22,011 nt of DNA from the NCBI GenBank assembly GCA_964450345.1, contig CAYVEL010000010.1:1-22011 (forward strand), written 5' to 3'. Position numbers and translations under genes: made by a program. Below the pieces are notes generated by a model. That model was not told the origin of the DNA and made no database searches. It saw nothing but the letters and a program-made list of their open reading frames with translations. This DNA is from JAPLZH01 sp964450345 (GTDB taxonomy: Bacteria > Patescibacteriota > Minisyncoccia > Phycocordibacterales > PALSA-1337). Shown one piece after another: positions 8,838-16,427 of this stretch. Position 1 is the stretch's first letter. The number at the start of each line of letters is the position of its first letter.

Positions 8838-8843
8838 ATTATA
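8838..8843 (-). promoter_or_regulatory. -10 box of the eno promoter
   Basis: On the minus strand a perfect TATAAT lies 23 bases before the enolase ATG, with a weak TTTATT 17 bases upstream of it. The predicted leader is about 16 nt and has no Shine-Dalgarno. The position rules against the TTG start at 8838. Confidence 0.65.
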
Positions 8844-8912
8844 CGGCAAAAGCTATATACAATAAAGCCTTGGCAAAATTGATTTATATGTCGGATTTTT
8901 AAGCTCTTTTCA

Positions 8913-8940
8913 TTGATATTTCAACAAAATATTGTATAAT
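8913..8940 (+). promoter_or_regulatory. Sigma-70-like promoter giving a leaderless methyltransferase mRNA
   Basis: TTGATA (8913-8918), a 16-base spacer and TATAAT (8935-8940) make a near-consensus promoter. Only eight bases separate the -10 box from the ATG at 8949, so transcription should begin at or next to the start codon. Confidence 0.75.
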
Positions 8941-8948
8941 TTTAGCTT

Positions 8949-9728
8949 ATGAAACAAGAAAAAACTTCATGGGGCAAAGTAGCTGAATGGTATGACGAGG
9001 TGGTGGAGAAAGATAACTCATATCAAAAGACTTTAATTCTTCCAAACCTATTGAGATTAATTAATCCGAAAGCAGGAGAGAAGCTTTTAGATATTGCCTG
9101 CGGTCAGGGTTTTTTCGCTAAAGAATTTTCTAAAAAAGATGCGAGTGTTGTGGCTTCTGATATTTCCAGTGAATTGATTTCAATTGCAAAACAGAAACAG
9201 ACAAATGAGGAGAAGAGCAAAATAAATTTTCTAGTTTCTTCAGCAGATGATTTACTATCTCTTAAATTAAAACCAGAAAGTTTCGATAAGGCATATATTA
9301 TTCTCGCAATTCAAAATATTGAGAATGCTAATAAAGTTTGGTCTGATGCTTATTCATTATTAAAAAAGGGTGGCGAGCTCCACATAGTTATTAATCATCC
9401 AGCTTTTAGAATTCCTAAAGGATCATCTTGGGTTTGGGATGAAGAAAATTCTTCTCAGTATAGAAGGGTAGATAAATATCTTCATGAATCAAAAGAAAAG
9501 CTAGATATGAATCCAGGAAAGACAGACTCTAGTTCAAAAGCTTACACGTATTCATTCCATCGTCCTCTACAATGGTATTTTAAAACTTTAACAAATTCAG
9601 GCTTCCTAATCAGTCGTTTAGAAGAATGGGTAAGCGATAAAGTAAGTGGATCAGGCCCTCGCCAAAAAGAAGAAAATCGTATTCGTTCAGAAATTCCAAT
9701 GTTCATGTATATCAAAGCAGTTAAATAA
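8949..9728 (+). CDS. Class I SAM-dependent methyltransferase
   Basis: The 259-residue protein has a Rossmann methyltransferase domain in its first two thirds: motif I LLDIACGQGFF at 46-56, the acidic end of strand 2 VVASDIS at 67-73, the SADDL segment after strand 3, DKAYIILAIQNIEN for strand 4 and LLKKGGELHIVINHP for the post-motif turn and strand 5. This is the Methyltransf_11/UbiE-like pattern. The C-terminal third (from about residue 160, WVWDEENSSQYRR) probably forms a substrate lid. The acceptor substrate is unknown. The gene is transcribed alone from a leaderless promoter, divergent from eno and convergent with the MFS gene. Confidence 0.88.
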   Translation: MKQEKTSWGKVAEWYDEVVEKDNSYQKTLILPNLLRLINPKAGEKLLDIACGQGFFAKEFSKKDASVVASDISSELISIAKQKQTNEEKSKINFLVSSADDLLSLKLKPESFDKAYIILAIQNIENANKVWSDAYSLLKKGGELHIVINHPAFRIPKGSSWVWDEENSSQYRRVDKYLHESKEKLDMNPGKTDSSSKAYTYSFHRPLQWYFKTLTNSGFLISRLEEWVSDKVSGSGPRQKEENRIRSEIPMFMYIKAVK

Positions 9729-9807
9729 CCAAAACAATAAATAAAAATAGCCTCACTTTGGAGGATATTGCAGGCGCGACGGCACGAGTTCAATCTTTTA
9801 TGACGGA

Positions 9808-9874
9808 ACAAAAAATAAACATTCCTTCCTAGAGACTTACAATCGTCTCGCTGGAAGGAATGTTTATTTTTTGT
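9808..9874. terminator. Bidirectional terminator hairpin, copy 2 of a shared-core family
   Basis: Perfect 22-base arms lie at 9808-9829 and 9853-9874. The loop has the inner stem GAGAC (9832-9836) with GTCTC (9845-9849) around TTACAATC, differing by one base from the core at 7471-7488. The arms share AAAAATAAAC with copy 1 at the outside but differ in the middle. The right arm overlaps the last codons and the stop (9864-9866) of the MFS gene; the methyltransferase gene ends at 9728 on the other strand. Confidence 0.92.
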
Positions 9875-11066
9875 CTTTGATCATTAATACCGCAGGCACC
9901 GCAATCAAAGAAATTAATCCGAGCACAATGAATATTTCTTTCATTTCAAAATATCTGATTGTTAGAGTGAATAGGAATGGTCCGACTAGGTATGCGAAAT
10001 ATCTAGTCATTCTGAATATGCTTAGTAAGTCTGAATCTTTAGTGTGAATTTTCTTAAAGAAATAAGTTTCAATCATGATTTCGGATGTGGCAGCACCGAT
10101 TCTGGTCATAAATAATGCTACTGCCCAAACTAAAATATCTGGTTCTGTAATGAAAGATAGGGATGCGGTAGATAAAGCCATGATTATAAAACCTACAACC
10201 ATTAACTTTTTCTCACCATATCCAGAGTCAGCTAATTTACCGAGTGGTGCGTCTACTAATACGAATGGAAGTAACATTGCGGTTAGTATTAGACCAATTT
10301 CCTCCCAGTTAAGTCCGATAGTTTTATTTAAATAAACAGGCACATAAATAACCATCCATGCATAGAATAGGTTTAAGACAGTGTTTGCTAGAGATAAGAA
10401 TCGGAAGTCTCTATGCTTATAGAATTTACCGACTGCTGTTCGGAAATCACTTTTAGGATAAACAGGATCAGAAAACTTTTCGAAATTTCTCTTTAATAAG
10501 AATAGAACTGGTATCAGTGTAAATACTGAAGCTACATAAGCTTTCCAGTATTGATTCGTATCTACTAATGAACTGGCAAAAGTAGGAGCTAGTAACCATG
10601 CTAAGTTAGAGAATGTGTAGAAGAAGCCACGAATTTTACCCACAGAGTGCATTCTAGAAGTAGATTCTACGAATATATCAATACCAATAAAAGTGGCATT
10701 GAGTAGCATTCCGTTAATAATAAAGCTGACACCTAGTAAGTTAATATCTCTAAAACCAATAAGACCAGCAGTGCACAATAGCTGGCCAAATATTAACCAT
10801 TTAGTAGCTTTATAGTTTCCATATTTTTTGATGAATGGATATACCAAAAGAGCACCTATGATATTTGCTAATGATTGGAGAGTGTAAATCGCACTTATCT
10901 GTATTTCAGAACCGTATAGTCCAAAGTAGGAGGAATCTATATATACAGGTAATGCTACGTGTAGGTTAAAAAGAAAGCCAAGTAAATATATTACATATAC
11001 TAAATGACTATGCTTTTTCTCGGCTCTATTTTCGGCCAAGTGTAAATGAAGATGTGCTCCTTGCAT
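9864..11066 (-). CDS. Major facilitator superfamily (MFS) transporter
   Basis: The 400-residue protein has about twelve hydrophobic segments in two halves, with a polar linker near residues 190-215 (FLLKRNFEKFSDPVYPKSDF) between TM6 and TM7, the usual MFS plan. Charged turns in loop 2-3 (FIKKYGNYKATK) and loop 8-9 (PLGKLADSGYGEKKLM) match the MFS GxLaDrxGrkk-type signature loosely. The cytoplasmic N-terminus carries scattered histidines (HLHLHLAENRAEKKHSH). The substrate is not predictable. It begins 8 bases after the RNase J stop, so it is in the same operon, and it ends within a terminator hairpin. Confidence 0.87.
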   Translation of the reverse strand: MQGAHLHLHLAENRAEKKHSHLVYVIYLLGFLFNLHVALPVYIDSSYFGLYGSEIQISAIYTLQSLANIIGALLVYPFIKKYGNYKATKWLIFGQLLCTAGLIGFRDINLLGVSFIINGMLLNATFIGIDIFVESTSRMHSVGKIRGFFYTFSNLAWLLAPTFASSLVDTNQYWKAYVASVFTLIPVLFLLKRNFEKFSDPVYPKSDFRTAVGKFYKHRDFRFLSLANTVLNLFYAWMVIYVPVYLNKTIGLNWEEIGLILTAMLLPFVLVDAPLGKLADSGYGEKKLMVVGFIIMALSTASLSFITEPDILVWAVALFMTRIGAATSEIMIETYFFKKIHTKDSDLLSIFRMTRYFAYLVGPFLFTLTIRYFEMKEIFIVLGLISLIAVPAVLMIKDKK

Positions 11067-11074
11067 GAGCTAAA

Positions 11075-13198
11075 TTATATACCAATTATCACTGGTATTA
11101 CAATCGGCTTCTTAGCAGTCTTAACGAATAGGAATTTATCCACCTCATCTGTAACCTCTGATTTAACATATTCATAGTTAATAGGGTTCATTTTTGAAAT
11201 AGTATTTTCAATAGTTCTCTTAACTACTAGACGTGTTTCATGTAGAAGTTCCTGAGATTCTCTTAGGTATACGAAACCACGAGAGATAATATCTGGAGAA
11301 CGTTTTAGTTTACCTGTCTGGCTATTGATAACAGCGAAGACGATAAAGATTCCGTCTTCAGCAAGCATTTGTCTATCACGAATAACGACTTCCTGAATGT
11401 CTCCAATAGAGAATCCATCTACCATCACTATTCCTGAAGGTGCTTTTTCTTTTAGTCTTACTATTTTCTTACCACCGTCCTGAATTTCAATAACCGCTCC
11501 GTTATCTGGAATAACTATATCTTCATCTTTAAGACCTCTGCTCTTAGCAATTTCACCGTGCACTCTTAACATGTAGTGATAACCGTGAAGTGGCATGAAG
11601 AACTTAGAATTAACTTTCTTATGAATCCAAAGCATTTCATCCTTGTTTGCGTGACCTGATGAGTGGACGTCAGCAATACGATAGTGAATAATCTTTGCAC
11701 CCTGACGAGATAGATTGTCTTTTAGTTTCTGAACAGCTCTTTCATTACCTGGAACAATAGAAGATGAAAGTAGGATAGTATCCTTAGCTGTAATCTTCAC
11801 ATACTTATGAGTCTTATTAGCAATACGCATCATAGCAGCATATTCGTCTCCCTGAGCACCTGTAGCCATAACCACGATTCTATTTGGTGGGTATAGTTCC
11901 ATTTCTTCTGTTGCTATAATGGTTTCTTTCTTAGCTTTAAGAAGACCAAGATATTTACATATCTCAATGTTAGTCTTCATGCTACGACCTTCAACTACGA
12001 CTTTCTTACCGTATTTTTCTGCGAACTCTACGATCTTTAGAATTCTTTCTAGAAGGGAAGCGAAAGTAGCAACAATAAGTCTACCTTCTACAGTTCTAAT
12101 AATTTCTTCAATATTTTTATGAACTGTTTTTTCTGGCATTGAGAAGCCTGGATTTTCTACGTTTGTAGAATCAGCCATAAGCATAAGAACATTCATGTTC
12201 TTAAACTTCTCGTATTCTTTTTCTTCTGCTTCTGAAGCAATTCCGTTATCGTGGTCTAGTTTTAAGTCACCTGTATGAACAATAGCTCCATATGGTGTGT
12301 GAACGATCACACCCATTGAATCTGGAATAGTATGTGTTACACCGAAGAATTGAACTTTTAGAGCACCGATAGTTATAGTTTCGTCCTTTTCAACAACCTT
12401 AATATCAAGAGGTGGAAGATGAGGAAATTCTTCCTGTCTCTTCTTAATCATAACAGTAGTTAAATTACGGCTGTATAGTGGTGGATTACCAATTCTAGGC
12501 ATGACATAAGGAATACCTCCTATGTGATCTAGGTGACCGTGGGTGATGATTACAGCACGAACTTTGTCTTTTCTTTCTTCAAGATATTTAGTATTTGGAA
12601 GGATATAGTCGATACCAGGAGTGTTTTCATCTCTGAATTGGAATCCGATATCAATAACAATTATGTCATTTCCAAACTCGATAGCTGTCATGTTCTTACC
12701 GATTTCTTCAACACCACCAAGAGGAATAACTCTTATGCTATCTGGTGCTAAAGCTGGAATGATATCTGCAGGCTTAATTTCGGTTCTTTTCTGGTTATCT
12801 TGTCTATGTCCTGCACGTGGCATAGATCTCTGGCCTGTACCATGTCTTCTTAGAGGTTTATTTCCAATAGGCTTTTTAACTCCTAGAGGGGAGTTAGTTC
12901 TTAGGGAAGAATTGGGTCTATTTTTCTGATTAGGGTTATTGTGATGCACATGTGTATGAGTATGTGGTGTATTCACTGGGCGTACATGATTTGTGTGTAC
13001 ACTACTATGTACATGAGCATGAGTACTATGAACATGGTTATGCACTGGAGTAGGAGTTACAGCTTTAACTGTATTTACTTCTGGTGCTTTCGATACTGTC
13101 TTTATTTCAGTATTCGGTGCAGTAGCACGGAAAACTAAAGACACTCCGTTCGAGCGCTTCTTGTTACCGCGTTGCATTCTCTGATTATTTGAATCCAT
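11075..13198 (-). CDS. rnj: Ribonuclease J with long His-rich N-terminal extension
   Basis: RNase J is a metallo-beta-lactamase/beta-CASP enzyme with 5'-3' exo- and endoribonuclease activity in mRNA turnover and rRNA maturation. The catalytic part begins near residue 154 (IRVIPLGGVEEIGKNM). It has the zinc motif HGHLDH at 220-225, VTHTIPDS at 288-295, HTGDLKLD at 308-315, beta-CASP elements ATFASLLER (377-385) and VEGRSM (402-407), SSGHA at 513-517 and PLHGYHYML at 536-544, then the RNase J C-terminal domain. At 707 residues it is about 150 longer than usual. Residues 1-150 are low-complexity and basic, with 13 His between 53 and 86. It sits between the solute-binding protein gene (31 bases upstream) and the MFS gene. 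Confidence 0.94.
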   Translation of the reverse strand: MDSNNQRMQRGNKKRSNGVSLVFRATAPNTEIKTVSKAPEVNTVKAVTPTPVHNHVHSTHAHVHSSVHTNHVRPVNTPHTHTHVHHNNPNQKNRPNSSLRTNSPLGVKKPIGNKPLRRHGTGQRSMPRAGHRQDNQKRTEIKPADIIPALAPDSIRVIPLGGVEEIGKNMTAIEFGNDIIVIDIGFQFRDENTPGIDYILPNTKYLEERKDKVRAVIITHGHLDHIGGIPYVMPRIGNPPLYSRNLTTVMIKKRQEEFPHLPPLDIKVVEKDETITIGALKVQFFGVTHTIPDSMGVIVHTPYGAIVHTGDLKLDHDNGIASEAEEKEYEKFKNMNVLMLMADSTNVENPGFSMPEKTVHKNIEEIIRTVEGRLIVATFASLLERILKIVEFAEKYGKKVVVEGRSMKTNIEICKYLGLLKAKKETIIATEEMELYPPNRIVVMATGAQGDEYAAMMRIANKTHKYVKITAKDTILLSSSIVPGNERAVQKLKDNLSRQGAKIIHYRIADVHSSGHANKDEMLWIHKKVNSKFFMPLHGYHYMLRVHGEIAKSRGLKDEDIVIPDNGAVIEIQDGGKKIVRLKEKAPSGIVMVDGFSIGDIQEVVIRDRQMLAEDGIFIVFAVINSQTGKLKRSPDIISRGFVYLRESQELLHETRLVVKRTIENTISKMNPINYEYVKSEVTDEVDKFLFVKTAKKPIVIPVIIGI

Positions 13199-13229
13199 TA
13201 TTTTTTAATTTGTTAGTAATTTTTAATAT

Positions 13230-15014
13230 TTAAAGTTTTTCTTCATTTACGCTTAAAGATTTCCATATCTTATCTGTCTCTATATACCAATCTTCGATAC
13301 CTGACCATCTTTCACTTGGTTTAGAAATTAAATTTAGATTAATACCTTTAATTTTGTTTGAAGTTTCGTAAATGAAATCTGGGGAGTATAGGAATATTGC
13401 GGGAATGTCGTTCTTAATAATAGATACCCACTTAATAATCTTTTCTATTCTAGTCTTGTCGTCAAAAGAATTTCGGATGTCGTCTATAGCTTTATCGCTG
13501 TCTGTATTTGCATACATAGCAATGTTTTTTCCTGGATCATTTCTTTGGCTGGAGTTCCAGAAAGAGTAAAGATCAAGATCTCTACCTAAATCATATCCGA
13601 ATAGGATAGCATCGAACTTTCTTGGACGAATGACATTTTGAAGTAGATCTCCAGATTCGTATATTTTAATGTTAACTTTCGCACCTATTTTTTCCCACTG
13701 AGATTTTATTGATTCAGCAGTTTTCTTTAGATCTGGAATATTTGCTGTAGCAATTGAGAATTCTAGACGAGTAGTTTCAATTTCTTTACTGGTCTTACTC
13801 TTTTTTGTTTCTTTAATTAGAACTCCATCTGAACCGGCTTTCCAACCAGCTTTAGTTAATAGATTTTTCGCATAGTTTAAATCATTTTCTGAAATTGAAT
13901 CAGGATATGCTTTTAGTCCTGAAAGATTTTCGTCTATAACTGGAACAGGGGCTTTTAATGGTGAAGCATATCCATTTAGTGCCTCATTTATTATCTGGTC
14001 TCTGTCTGTGACTGCTACTAGAGCTTGTCTGACTTCTATTGCACGTAGGGCAGGAGACTGATTCTGATTAAAGAAAATTCCATATACTCTAGAAAGAGGA
14101 AGTTTATGAATTTCTGAATCAATAGGAGAGTCCTTCGTATTATGAGGACTGATTAATGAAACAGCATCGACATTTCCTTCACGAAATTCATTTAGTAAGG
14201 TCTCTTCGTTTGGATAGAAATTTAGATCTAGGTACTGTATAAAAGGCTTTCCTCCTACATATTTAGCAAAACTCTCAAATCTGTATGACAAAATAGTTCC
14301 GTCAGTGTCTTTAGATATTGTCTTAAACTTATAAGGACCTGATCCTACTGGTTCTATATTATATGTACTGAAAGGGAAGTTTTCGTTTGAAACATTTTTC
14401 CAAAGATTTTTAGGTAAAATACCAATAGTAGTATTTTCCATAAAAGGAGCATAAGGCTTTTTTAGAGTGAATTTAATTTCGTGATCGTTTATTTTTTCAA
14501 GAATAACACCCTCCCAATTTGCTCTCTTTGGACTCTTAATTTCTGGATCTAATATTTTACTAATTGTAAAAATAATATCGTCGCTAGTTACTGGGCTACC
14601 ATCGTGGAATACTGCAGCTGGTTTAATTTTGAAATCGTATGAAAGTTTATCTTCGCTTATTGTGTATGACTCAGCTAAATCTGTAACTATTTTTCCATTT
14701 GTGGAATATTTCATTAGACCAGAATAAACAATAGAGGTTATGTCTTTATCTGATTCACCTACAGCTAATACTGGATTAATAAATCTAGGTGAACTGACTA
14801 TGCCTTCAGTAAATGAACCTCCGAAGCGGGGAATGTCTGTTTTTAGTAAATTATTTACTCTATTAAGTAATAGAAGAGCACCTAATGCTGAAAGACCTAA
14901 AAATACCGAAAATATAACCTTTTCGGCTAGAGAAAATTGATTAATTATTTCTCCTGCTTTTCTAGCACCCTTTATTTCACGGTGCGAGAATAGAACAGAT
15001 ATTATTTTTTTCAC
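13230..15014 (-). CDS. ABC transporter substrate-binding protein, family 5 (peptide/nickel type), membrane-anchored
   Basis: The 594-residue protein begins with a 32-residue charged cytoplasmic stretch, then a single membrane segment at about 33-51 (VIFSVFLGLSALGALLLL). An extracytoplasmic SBP_bac_5 domain follows: GGSFTEGIVSSPRFINPVLA at 65-84, the family signature YDFKIKPAAVFHDGSPVTSD at 126-145, and GSGPYKF further on. Such proteins bind oligopeptides, and some relatives nickel or sugars. There is no lipobox cysteine, so the anchor is the uncleaved helix rather than lipid. No permease or ATPase gene is in the window, so it either uses components encoded elsewhere or has another role. It follows secG by 8 bases and precedes RNase J by 31. 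Confidence 0.88.
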   Translation of the reverse strand: MKKIISVLFSHREIKGARKAGEIINQFSLAEKVIFSVFLGLSALGALLLLNRVNNLLKTDIPRFGGSFTEGIVSSPRFINPVLAVGESDKDITSIVYSGLMKYSTNGKIVTDLAESYTISEDKLSYDFKIKPAAVFHDGSPVTSDDIIFTISKILDPEIKSPKRANWEGVILEKINDHEIKFTLKKPYAPFMENTTIGILPKNLWKNVSNENFPFSTYNIEPVGSGPYKFKTISKDTDGTILSYRFESFAKYVGGKPFIQYLDLNFYPNEETLLNEFREGNVDAVSLISPHNTKDSPIDSEIHKLPLSRVYGIFFNQNQSPALRAIEVRQALVAVTDRDQIINEALNGYASPLKAPVPVIDENLSGLKAYPDSISENDLNYAKNLLTKAGWKAGSDGVLIKETKKSKTSKEIETTRLEFSIATANIPDLKKTAESIKSQWEKIGAKVNIKIYESGDLLQNVIRPRKFDAILFGYDLGRDLDLYSFWNSSQRNDPGKNIAMYANTDSDKAIDDIRNSFDDKTRIEKIIKWVSIIKNDIPAIFLYSPDFIYETSNKIKGINLNLISKPSERWSGIEDWYIETDKIWKSLSVNEEKL

Positions 15015-15022
15015 GTTTTAAT

Positions 15023-15274
15023 TTAGCTAAAGAGAGTCGCTAATGTAGATGCTACGAATAGGACTGCTACTATAATAGTTAATGTAAAGATGTTTTTTTC
15101 TAGGCCTCTTCTAGTGTGTATAGCTGAGCTGAAGTTATCACCACCACCAAAAGCACCACTAAGAGCTACTCCGGATCTCTGAATAAGAACTAGAGCTGTT
15201 AGAACAACAGCTAAAGTGATTTGTATATACGGTAGTATGGAGAAAAATGATTCCATTGGAGAATATATTAGCAT
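15023..15274 (-). CDS. secG: Preprotein translocase subunit SecG
   Basis: SecG is the small accessory subunit of the SecYEG protein-export channel in the inner membrane. The product has two membrane segments around the conserved cytoplasmic loop: ITLAVVLTALVLIQRSGVAL, then SGAFGGGDN, then the TRRGLEKNIF turn before TM2. The length (83 residues, or 77 from the second ATG at 15256) is normal. The start MESFFSILPYIQ at 15256 fits relatives slightly better, but nothing decides between the two. It is the first gene of the probable operon secG-SBP-rnj-MFS. The 86 bases upstream hold a small inverted repeat, TAAGA (15286-15290) with TCTTA (15296-15300), and then the terminator of the candidate RNA. 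Confidence 0.88.
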   Translation of the reverse strand: MLIYSPMESFFSILPYIQITLAVVLTALVLIQRSGVALSGAFGGGDNFSSAIHTRRGLEKNIFTLTIIVAVLFVASTLATLFS

Positions 15275-15361
15275 AATTGAAAAAATAAGACAATATCTTA
15301 GAGGTTTTTAGGGGTGGGCTTATTATTTAAGGGTTTTTTCGATTTGTTGTAATTTTTTAAA

Positions 15362-15534
15362 TAAAAAAGGGGGAGAGCGACTTCCAGAAAACTGTCTGGC
15401 ATGTCGCTCTCCCTTGACTCATTTTCACGTATGTTTGCATTGTAGACAAAATCCCGTTACTAAATCCACAAGGACACGGGATTTGACCCACTTGATCGCC
15501 GAAGCAAATCGAAACCGGCGGAAGATCAGGGTCG
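15362..15534 (-). ncRNA. Candidate structured small RNA (about 172 nt) or secG leader with terminator
   Basis: On the minus strand a promoter is followed directly by three hairpins. Hairpin 1 (15533-15485) closes with GACCC/GGGTC, then GATC/GATC and CGCCG/CGGCG. Hairpin 2 (15484-15449) abuts it with the 9-bp stem AAATCCCGT/ACGGGATTT. A single-stranded stretch of about 35 nt follows, then a terminator stem (15413-15371) and a run of Us. The predicted start coincides with the first base of hairpin 1. I do not recognise it as tmRNA, SRP RNA, RNase P RNA, 6S RNA or a known riboswitch. It may be an independent RNA or, since secG starts about 90 bases downstream, an attenuator. No protein is convincing here: a plus-strand frame of 71 codons simply crosses these stems. 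Confidence 0.6.
15371..15413 (-). terminator. Intrinsic terminator of the candidate RNA
   Basis: GGGAGAGCGAC (15371-15381) pairs with GTCGCTCTCCC (15403-15413), with an inner stem CCAGA (15384-15388) / TCTGG (15395-15399). Read on the minus strand the stem is followed by CC and six Us (15368-15363). On the plus strand there is no U run. Confidence 0.8.
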
Positions 15535-15540
15535 TTTTTA

Positions 15541-15568
15541 TTTATAACATATTATCTTATTTGGGCAA
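15541..15568 (-). promoter_or_regulatory. Promoter of the candidate structured RNA
   Basis: On the minus strand: TTGCCC (15568-15563), a 16-base spacer, and the extended -10 TGTTATAAA with TATAAA at 15546-15541. The expected start is near 15534-15533, the first base of the closing stem. Confidence 0.6.
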
Positions 15569-15623
15569 GTTTTTGGAGTTGGGGCGATATCTAGGTTTAA
15601 TTATTATTGAGAATATGATTGTT

Positions 15624-15653
15624 TTGTGAGATATTTACTTAGTAATTTAAATT
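15624..15653 (+). promoter_or_regulatory. Possible tRNA-Ser promoter
   Basis: TTGTGA (15624-15629), an 18-base spacer and TAAATT (15648-15653) lie just ahead of the tRNA at 15662. The match is moderate in very AT-rich sequence, so this is tentative. Confidence 0.3.
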
Positions 15654-15661
15654 AAATATTT

Positions 15662-15748
15662 GGAGAGATGCCAGAGCGGTCGAATGGGCTACCCTGGAAA
15701 GGTAGTATATCCGAAAGGGTATCAAGGGTTCGAATCCCTTTCTCTCCG
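15662..15748 (+). tRNA. tRNA-Ser (anticodon GGA)
   Basis: The acceptor stem pairs GGAGAGA (15662-15668) with TCTCTCC (15741-15747), with discriminator G at 15748. The anticodon stem CTACC/GGTAG encloses the loop CTGGAAA, giving anticodon GGA, which reads UCC and UCU. A long variable arm (TATCC GAAA GGGTA) marks a class II serine tRNA, and the T arm is AAGGGTTCGAATCCCTT. The 3' CCA is not encoded. Its last 18 bases plus one more recur at 16588-16606. Confidence 0.96.
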
Positions 15749-15749
15749 C
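15731..15749 (+). repeat. Putative attachment site, tRNA-proximal copy (19-base direct repeat)
   Basis: CGAATCCCTTTCTCTCCGC covers the T loop/T stem and acceptor 3' strand of tRNA-Ser. It is repeated exactly at 16588-16606; the flanking bases differ on both sides. tRNA 3' ends are the usual targets of tyrosine-recombinase integration. Confidence 0.75.
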
Positions 15750-15752
15750 AAC

Positions 15753-15772
15753 TTTTGTCGAATTCGACAAAA
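15753..15772. repeat. 20-bp perfect palindrome between tRNA-Ser and the HEPN-like ORF
   Basis: TTTTGTCGAATTCGACAAAA is its own reverse complement with no spacer. A second, 10-bp palindrome, TGTCTAGACA, lies at 15778-15787. Both sit in the 57 bases between the tRNA and the ORF at 15806. They could be operators or recombinase/nicking sites; as an RNA hairpin the 20-mer lacks a U tail, so it is a poor terminator. Confidence 0.8.
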
Positions 15773-15805
15773 TCCAGTGTCTAGACAGATTCTTCATATT
15801 AGATC

Positions 15806-16342
15806 ATGAAAAGAGTAAATATTTTTGAAAACATTTTTGGTAACAGAGAAAATAAATCGAATCAAAAACCATTCGGAGAATTCTTAAATGGTCTATTTTC
15901 TCAGGGACTTTATGTTGAAGCATTTCTTTATTATTCCTTAGAAATGGAAGAAAAGCTTAAGTTATCTATAAGAATATGTGAGATGTTCACTTTGAGAACG
16001 CAAAAATCGAGTATAAAGAATGTGTTTAAAAATAAATCTCATTCCGATCAGATAAAGTTTAACAATAATTTAGAAAAGCCTTTGGGTCCTCTGATTGATA
16101 GATTTGCACTTAATTGTAATGACAAAAAGTTGATTCTTGAATTAAGAGAGTTTAATAAACTAAGACGCAAAGTTTTTCATAAACTCCTTTCTGAAGATAG
16201 GGATAAAATAAATCAAGAGATACAGGACAAATTACCTATTTTCTATAATTTGATATTAAGAGTTTGGCTTCATGGAGCACAAAAGATGCAAAAAGCCACC
16301 GAGGATATAATTGGTGAACTTAATAAGAAAATGAGGAAATGA
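15806..16342 (+). CDS. HEPN-like alpha-helical protein, possible ribonuclease
   Basis: The 178-residue protein is predicted all-helical and has no signal peptide or membrane segment. Residues 35-62 (YVEAFLYYSLEMEEKLKLSI) look like the first helices of HEPN-like proteins. Residues 111-127 (LELREFNKLRRKVFHKLL) contain Arg120-x4-His125, which fits the R-x(4-6)-H catalytic motif of HEPN RNases, although the residue after the Arg is Arg rather than the usual polar Asn/Asp/His. Many such proteins are toxins or antiviral effectors; that role is an inference here. It is the only complete gene in the window that ends in TGA. It lies between the two copies of the tRNA-Ser 3' end, with no antitoxin or integrase beside it. 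Confidence 0.6.
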   Translation: MKRVNIFENIFGNRENKSNQKPFGEFLNGLFSQGLYVEAFLYYSLEMEEKLKLSIRICEMFTLRTQKSSIKNVFKNKSHSDQIKFNNNLEKPLGPLIDRFALNCNDKKLILELREFNKLRRKVFHKLLSEDRDKINQEIQDKLPIFYNLILRVWLHGAQKMQKATEDIIGELNKKMRK

Positions 16343-16427
16343 TCACACCTTTTTGAAATATCGGTAAATTTTTGCTGACGCCTTTCTCGCTTTGGTGCGT
16401 TTGGTTCGAATGTCGTCCACTTGTCCC

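Noticed and set aside
8815..8838. Upstream TTG start for enolase adding eight residues
   Set aside because: The added residues are not family-like and the TTG overlaps the TATAAT box.
7471..9849. CRISPR array or integron attC sites as an explanation for the repeated GAGAC...GTCTC cores
   Set aside because: Only two copies lie 2.4 kb apart with genes between them, there are no spacers or cas genes, and the attC end boxes (GTTRRRY type) and an integrase are absent.
12941..13138. Met/Cys-rich plus-strand frame opposite the RNase J N-terminus
   Set aside because: It is the antisense of the His-rich codons (CAT/CAC read as ATG/GTG) and has no independent support.
15414..15629. 71-codon plus-strand reading frame across the candidate RNA region
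   Set aside because: It runs antisense through two perfect hairpin stems and a promoter, has no family likeness and no start signal; the structured RNA explains the region better.
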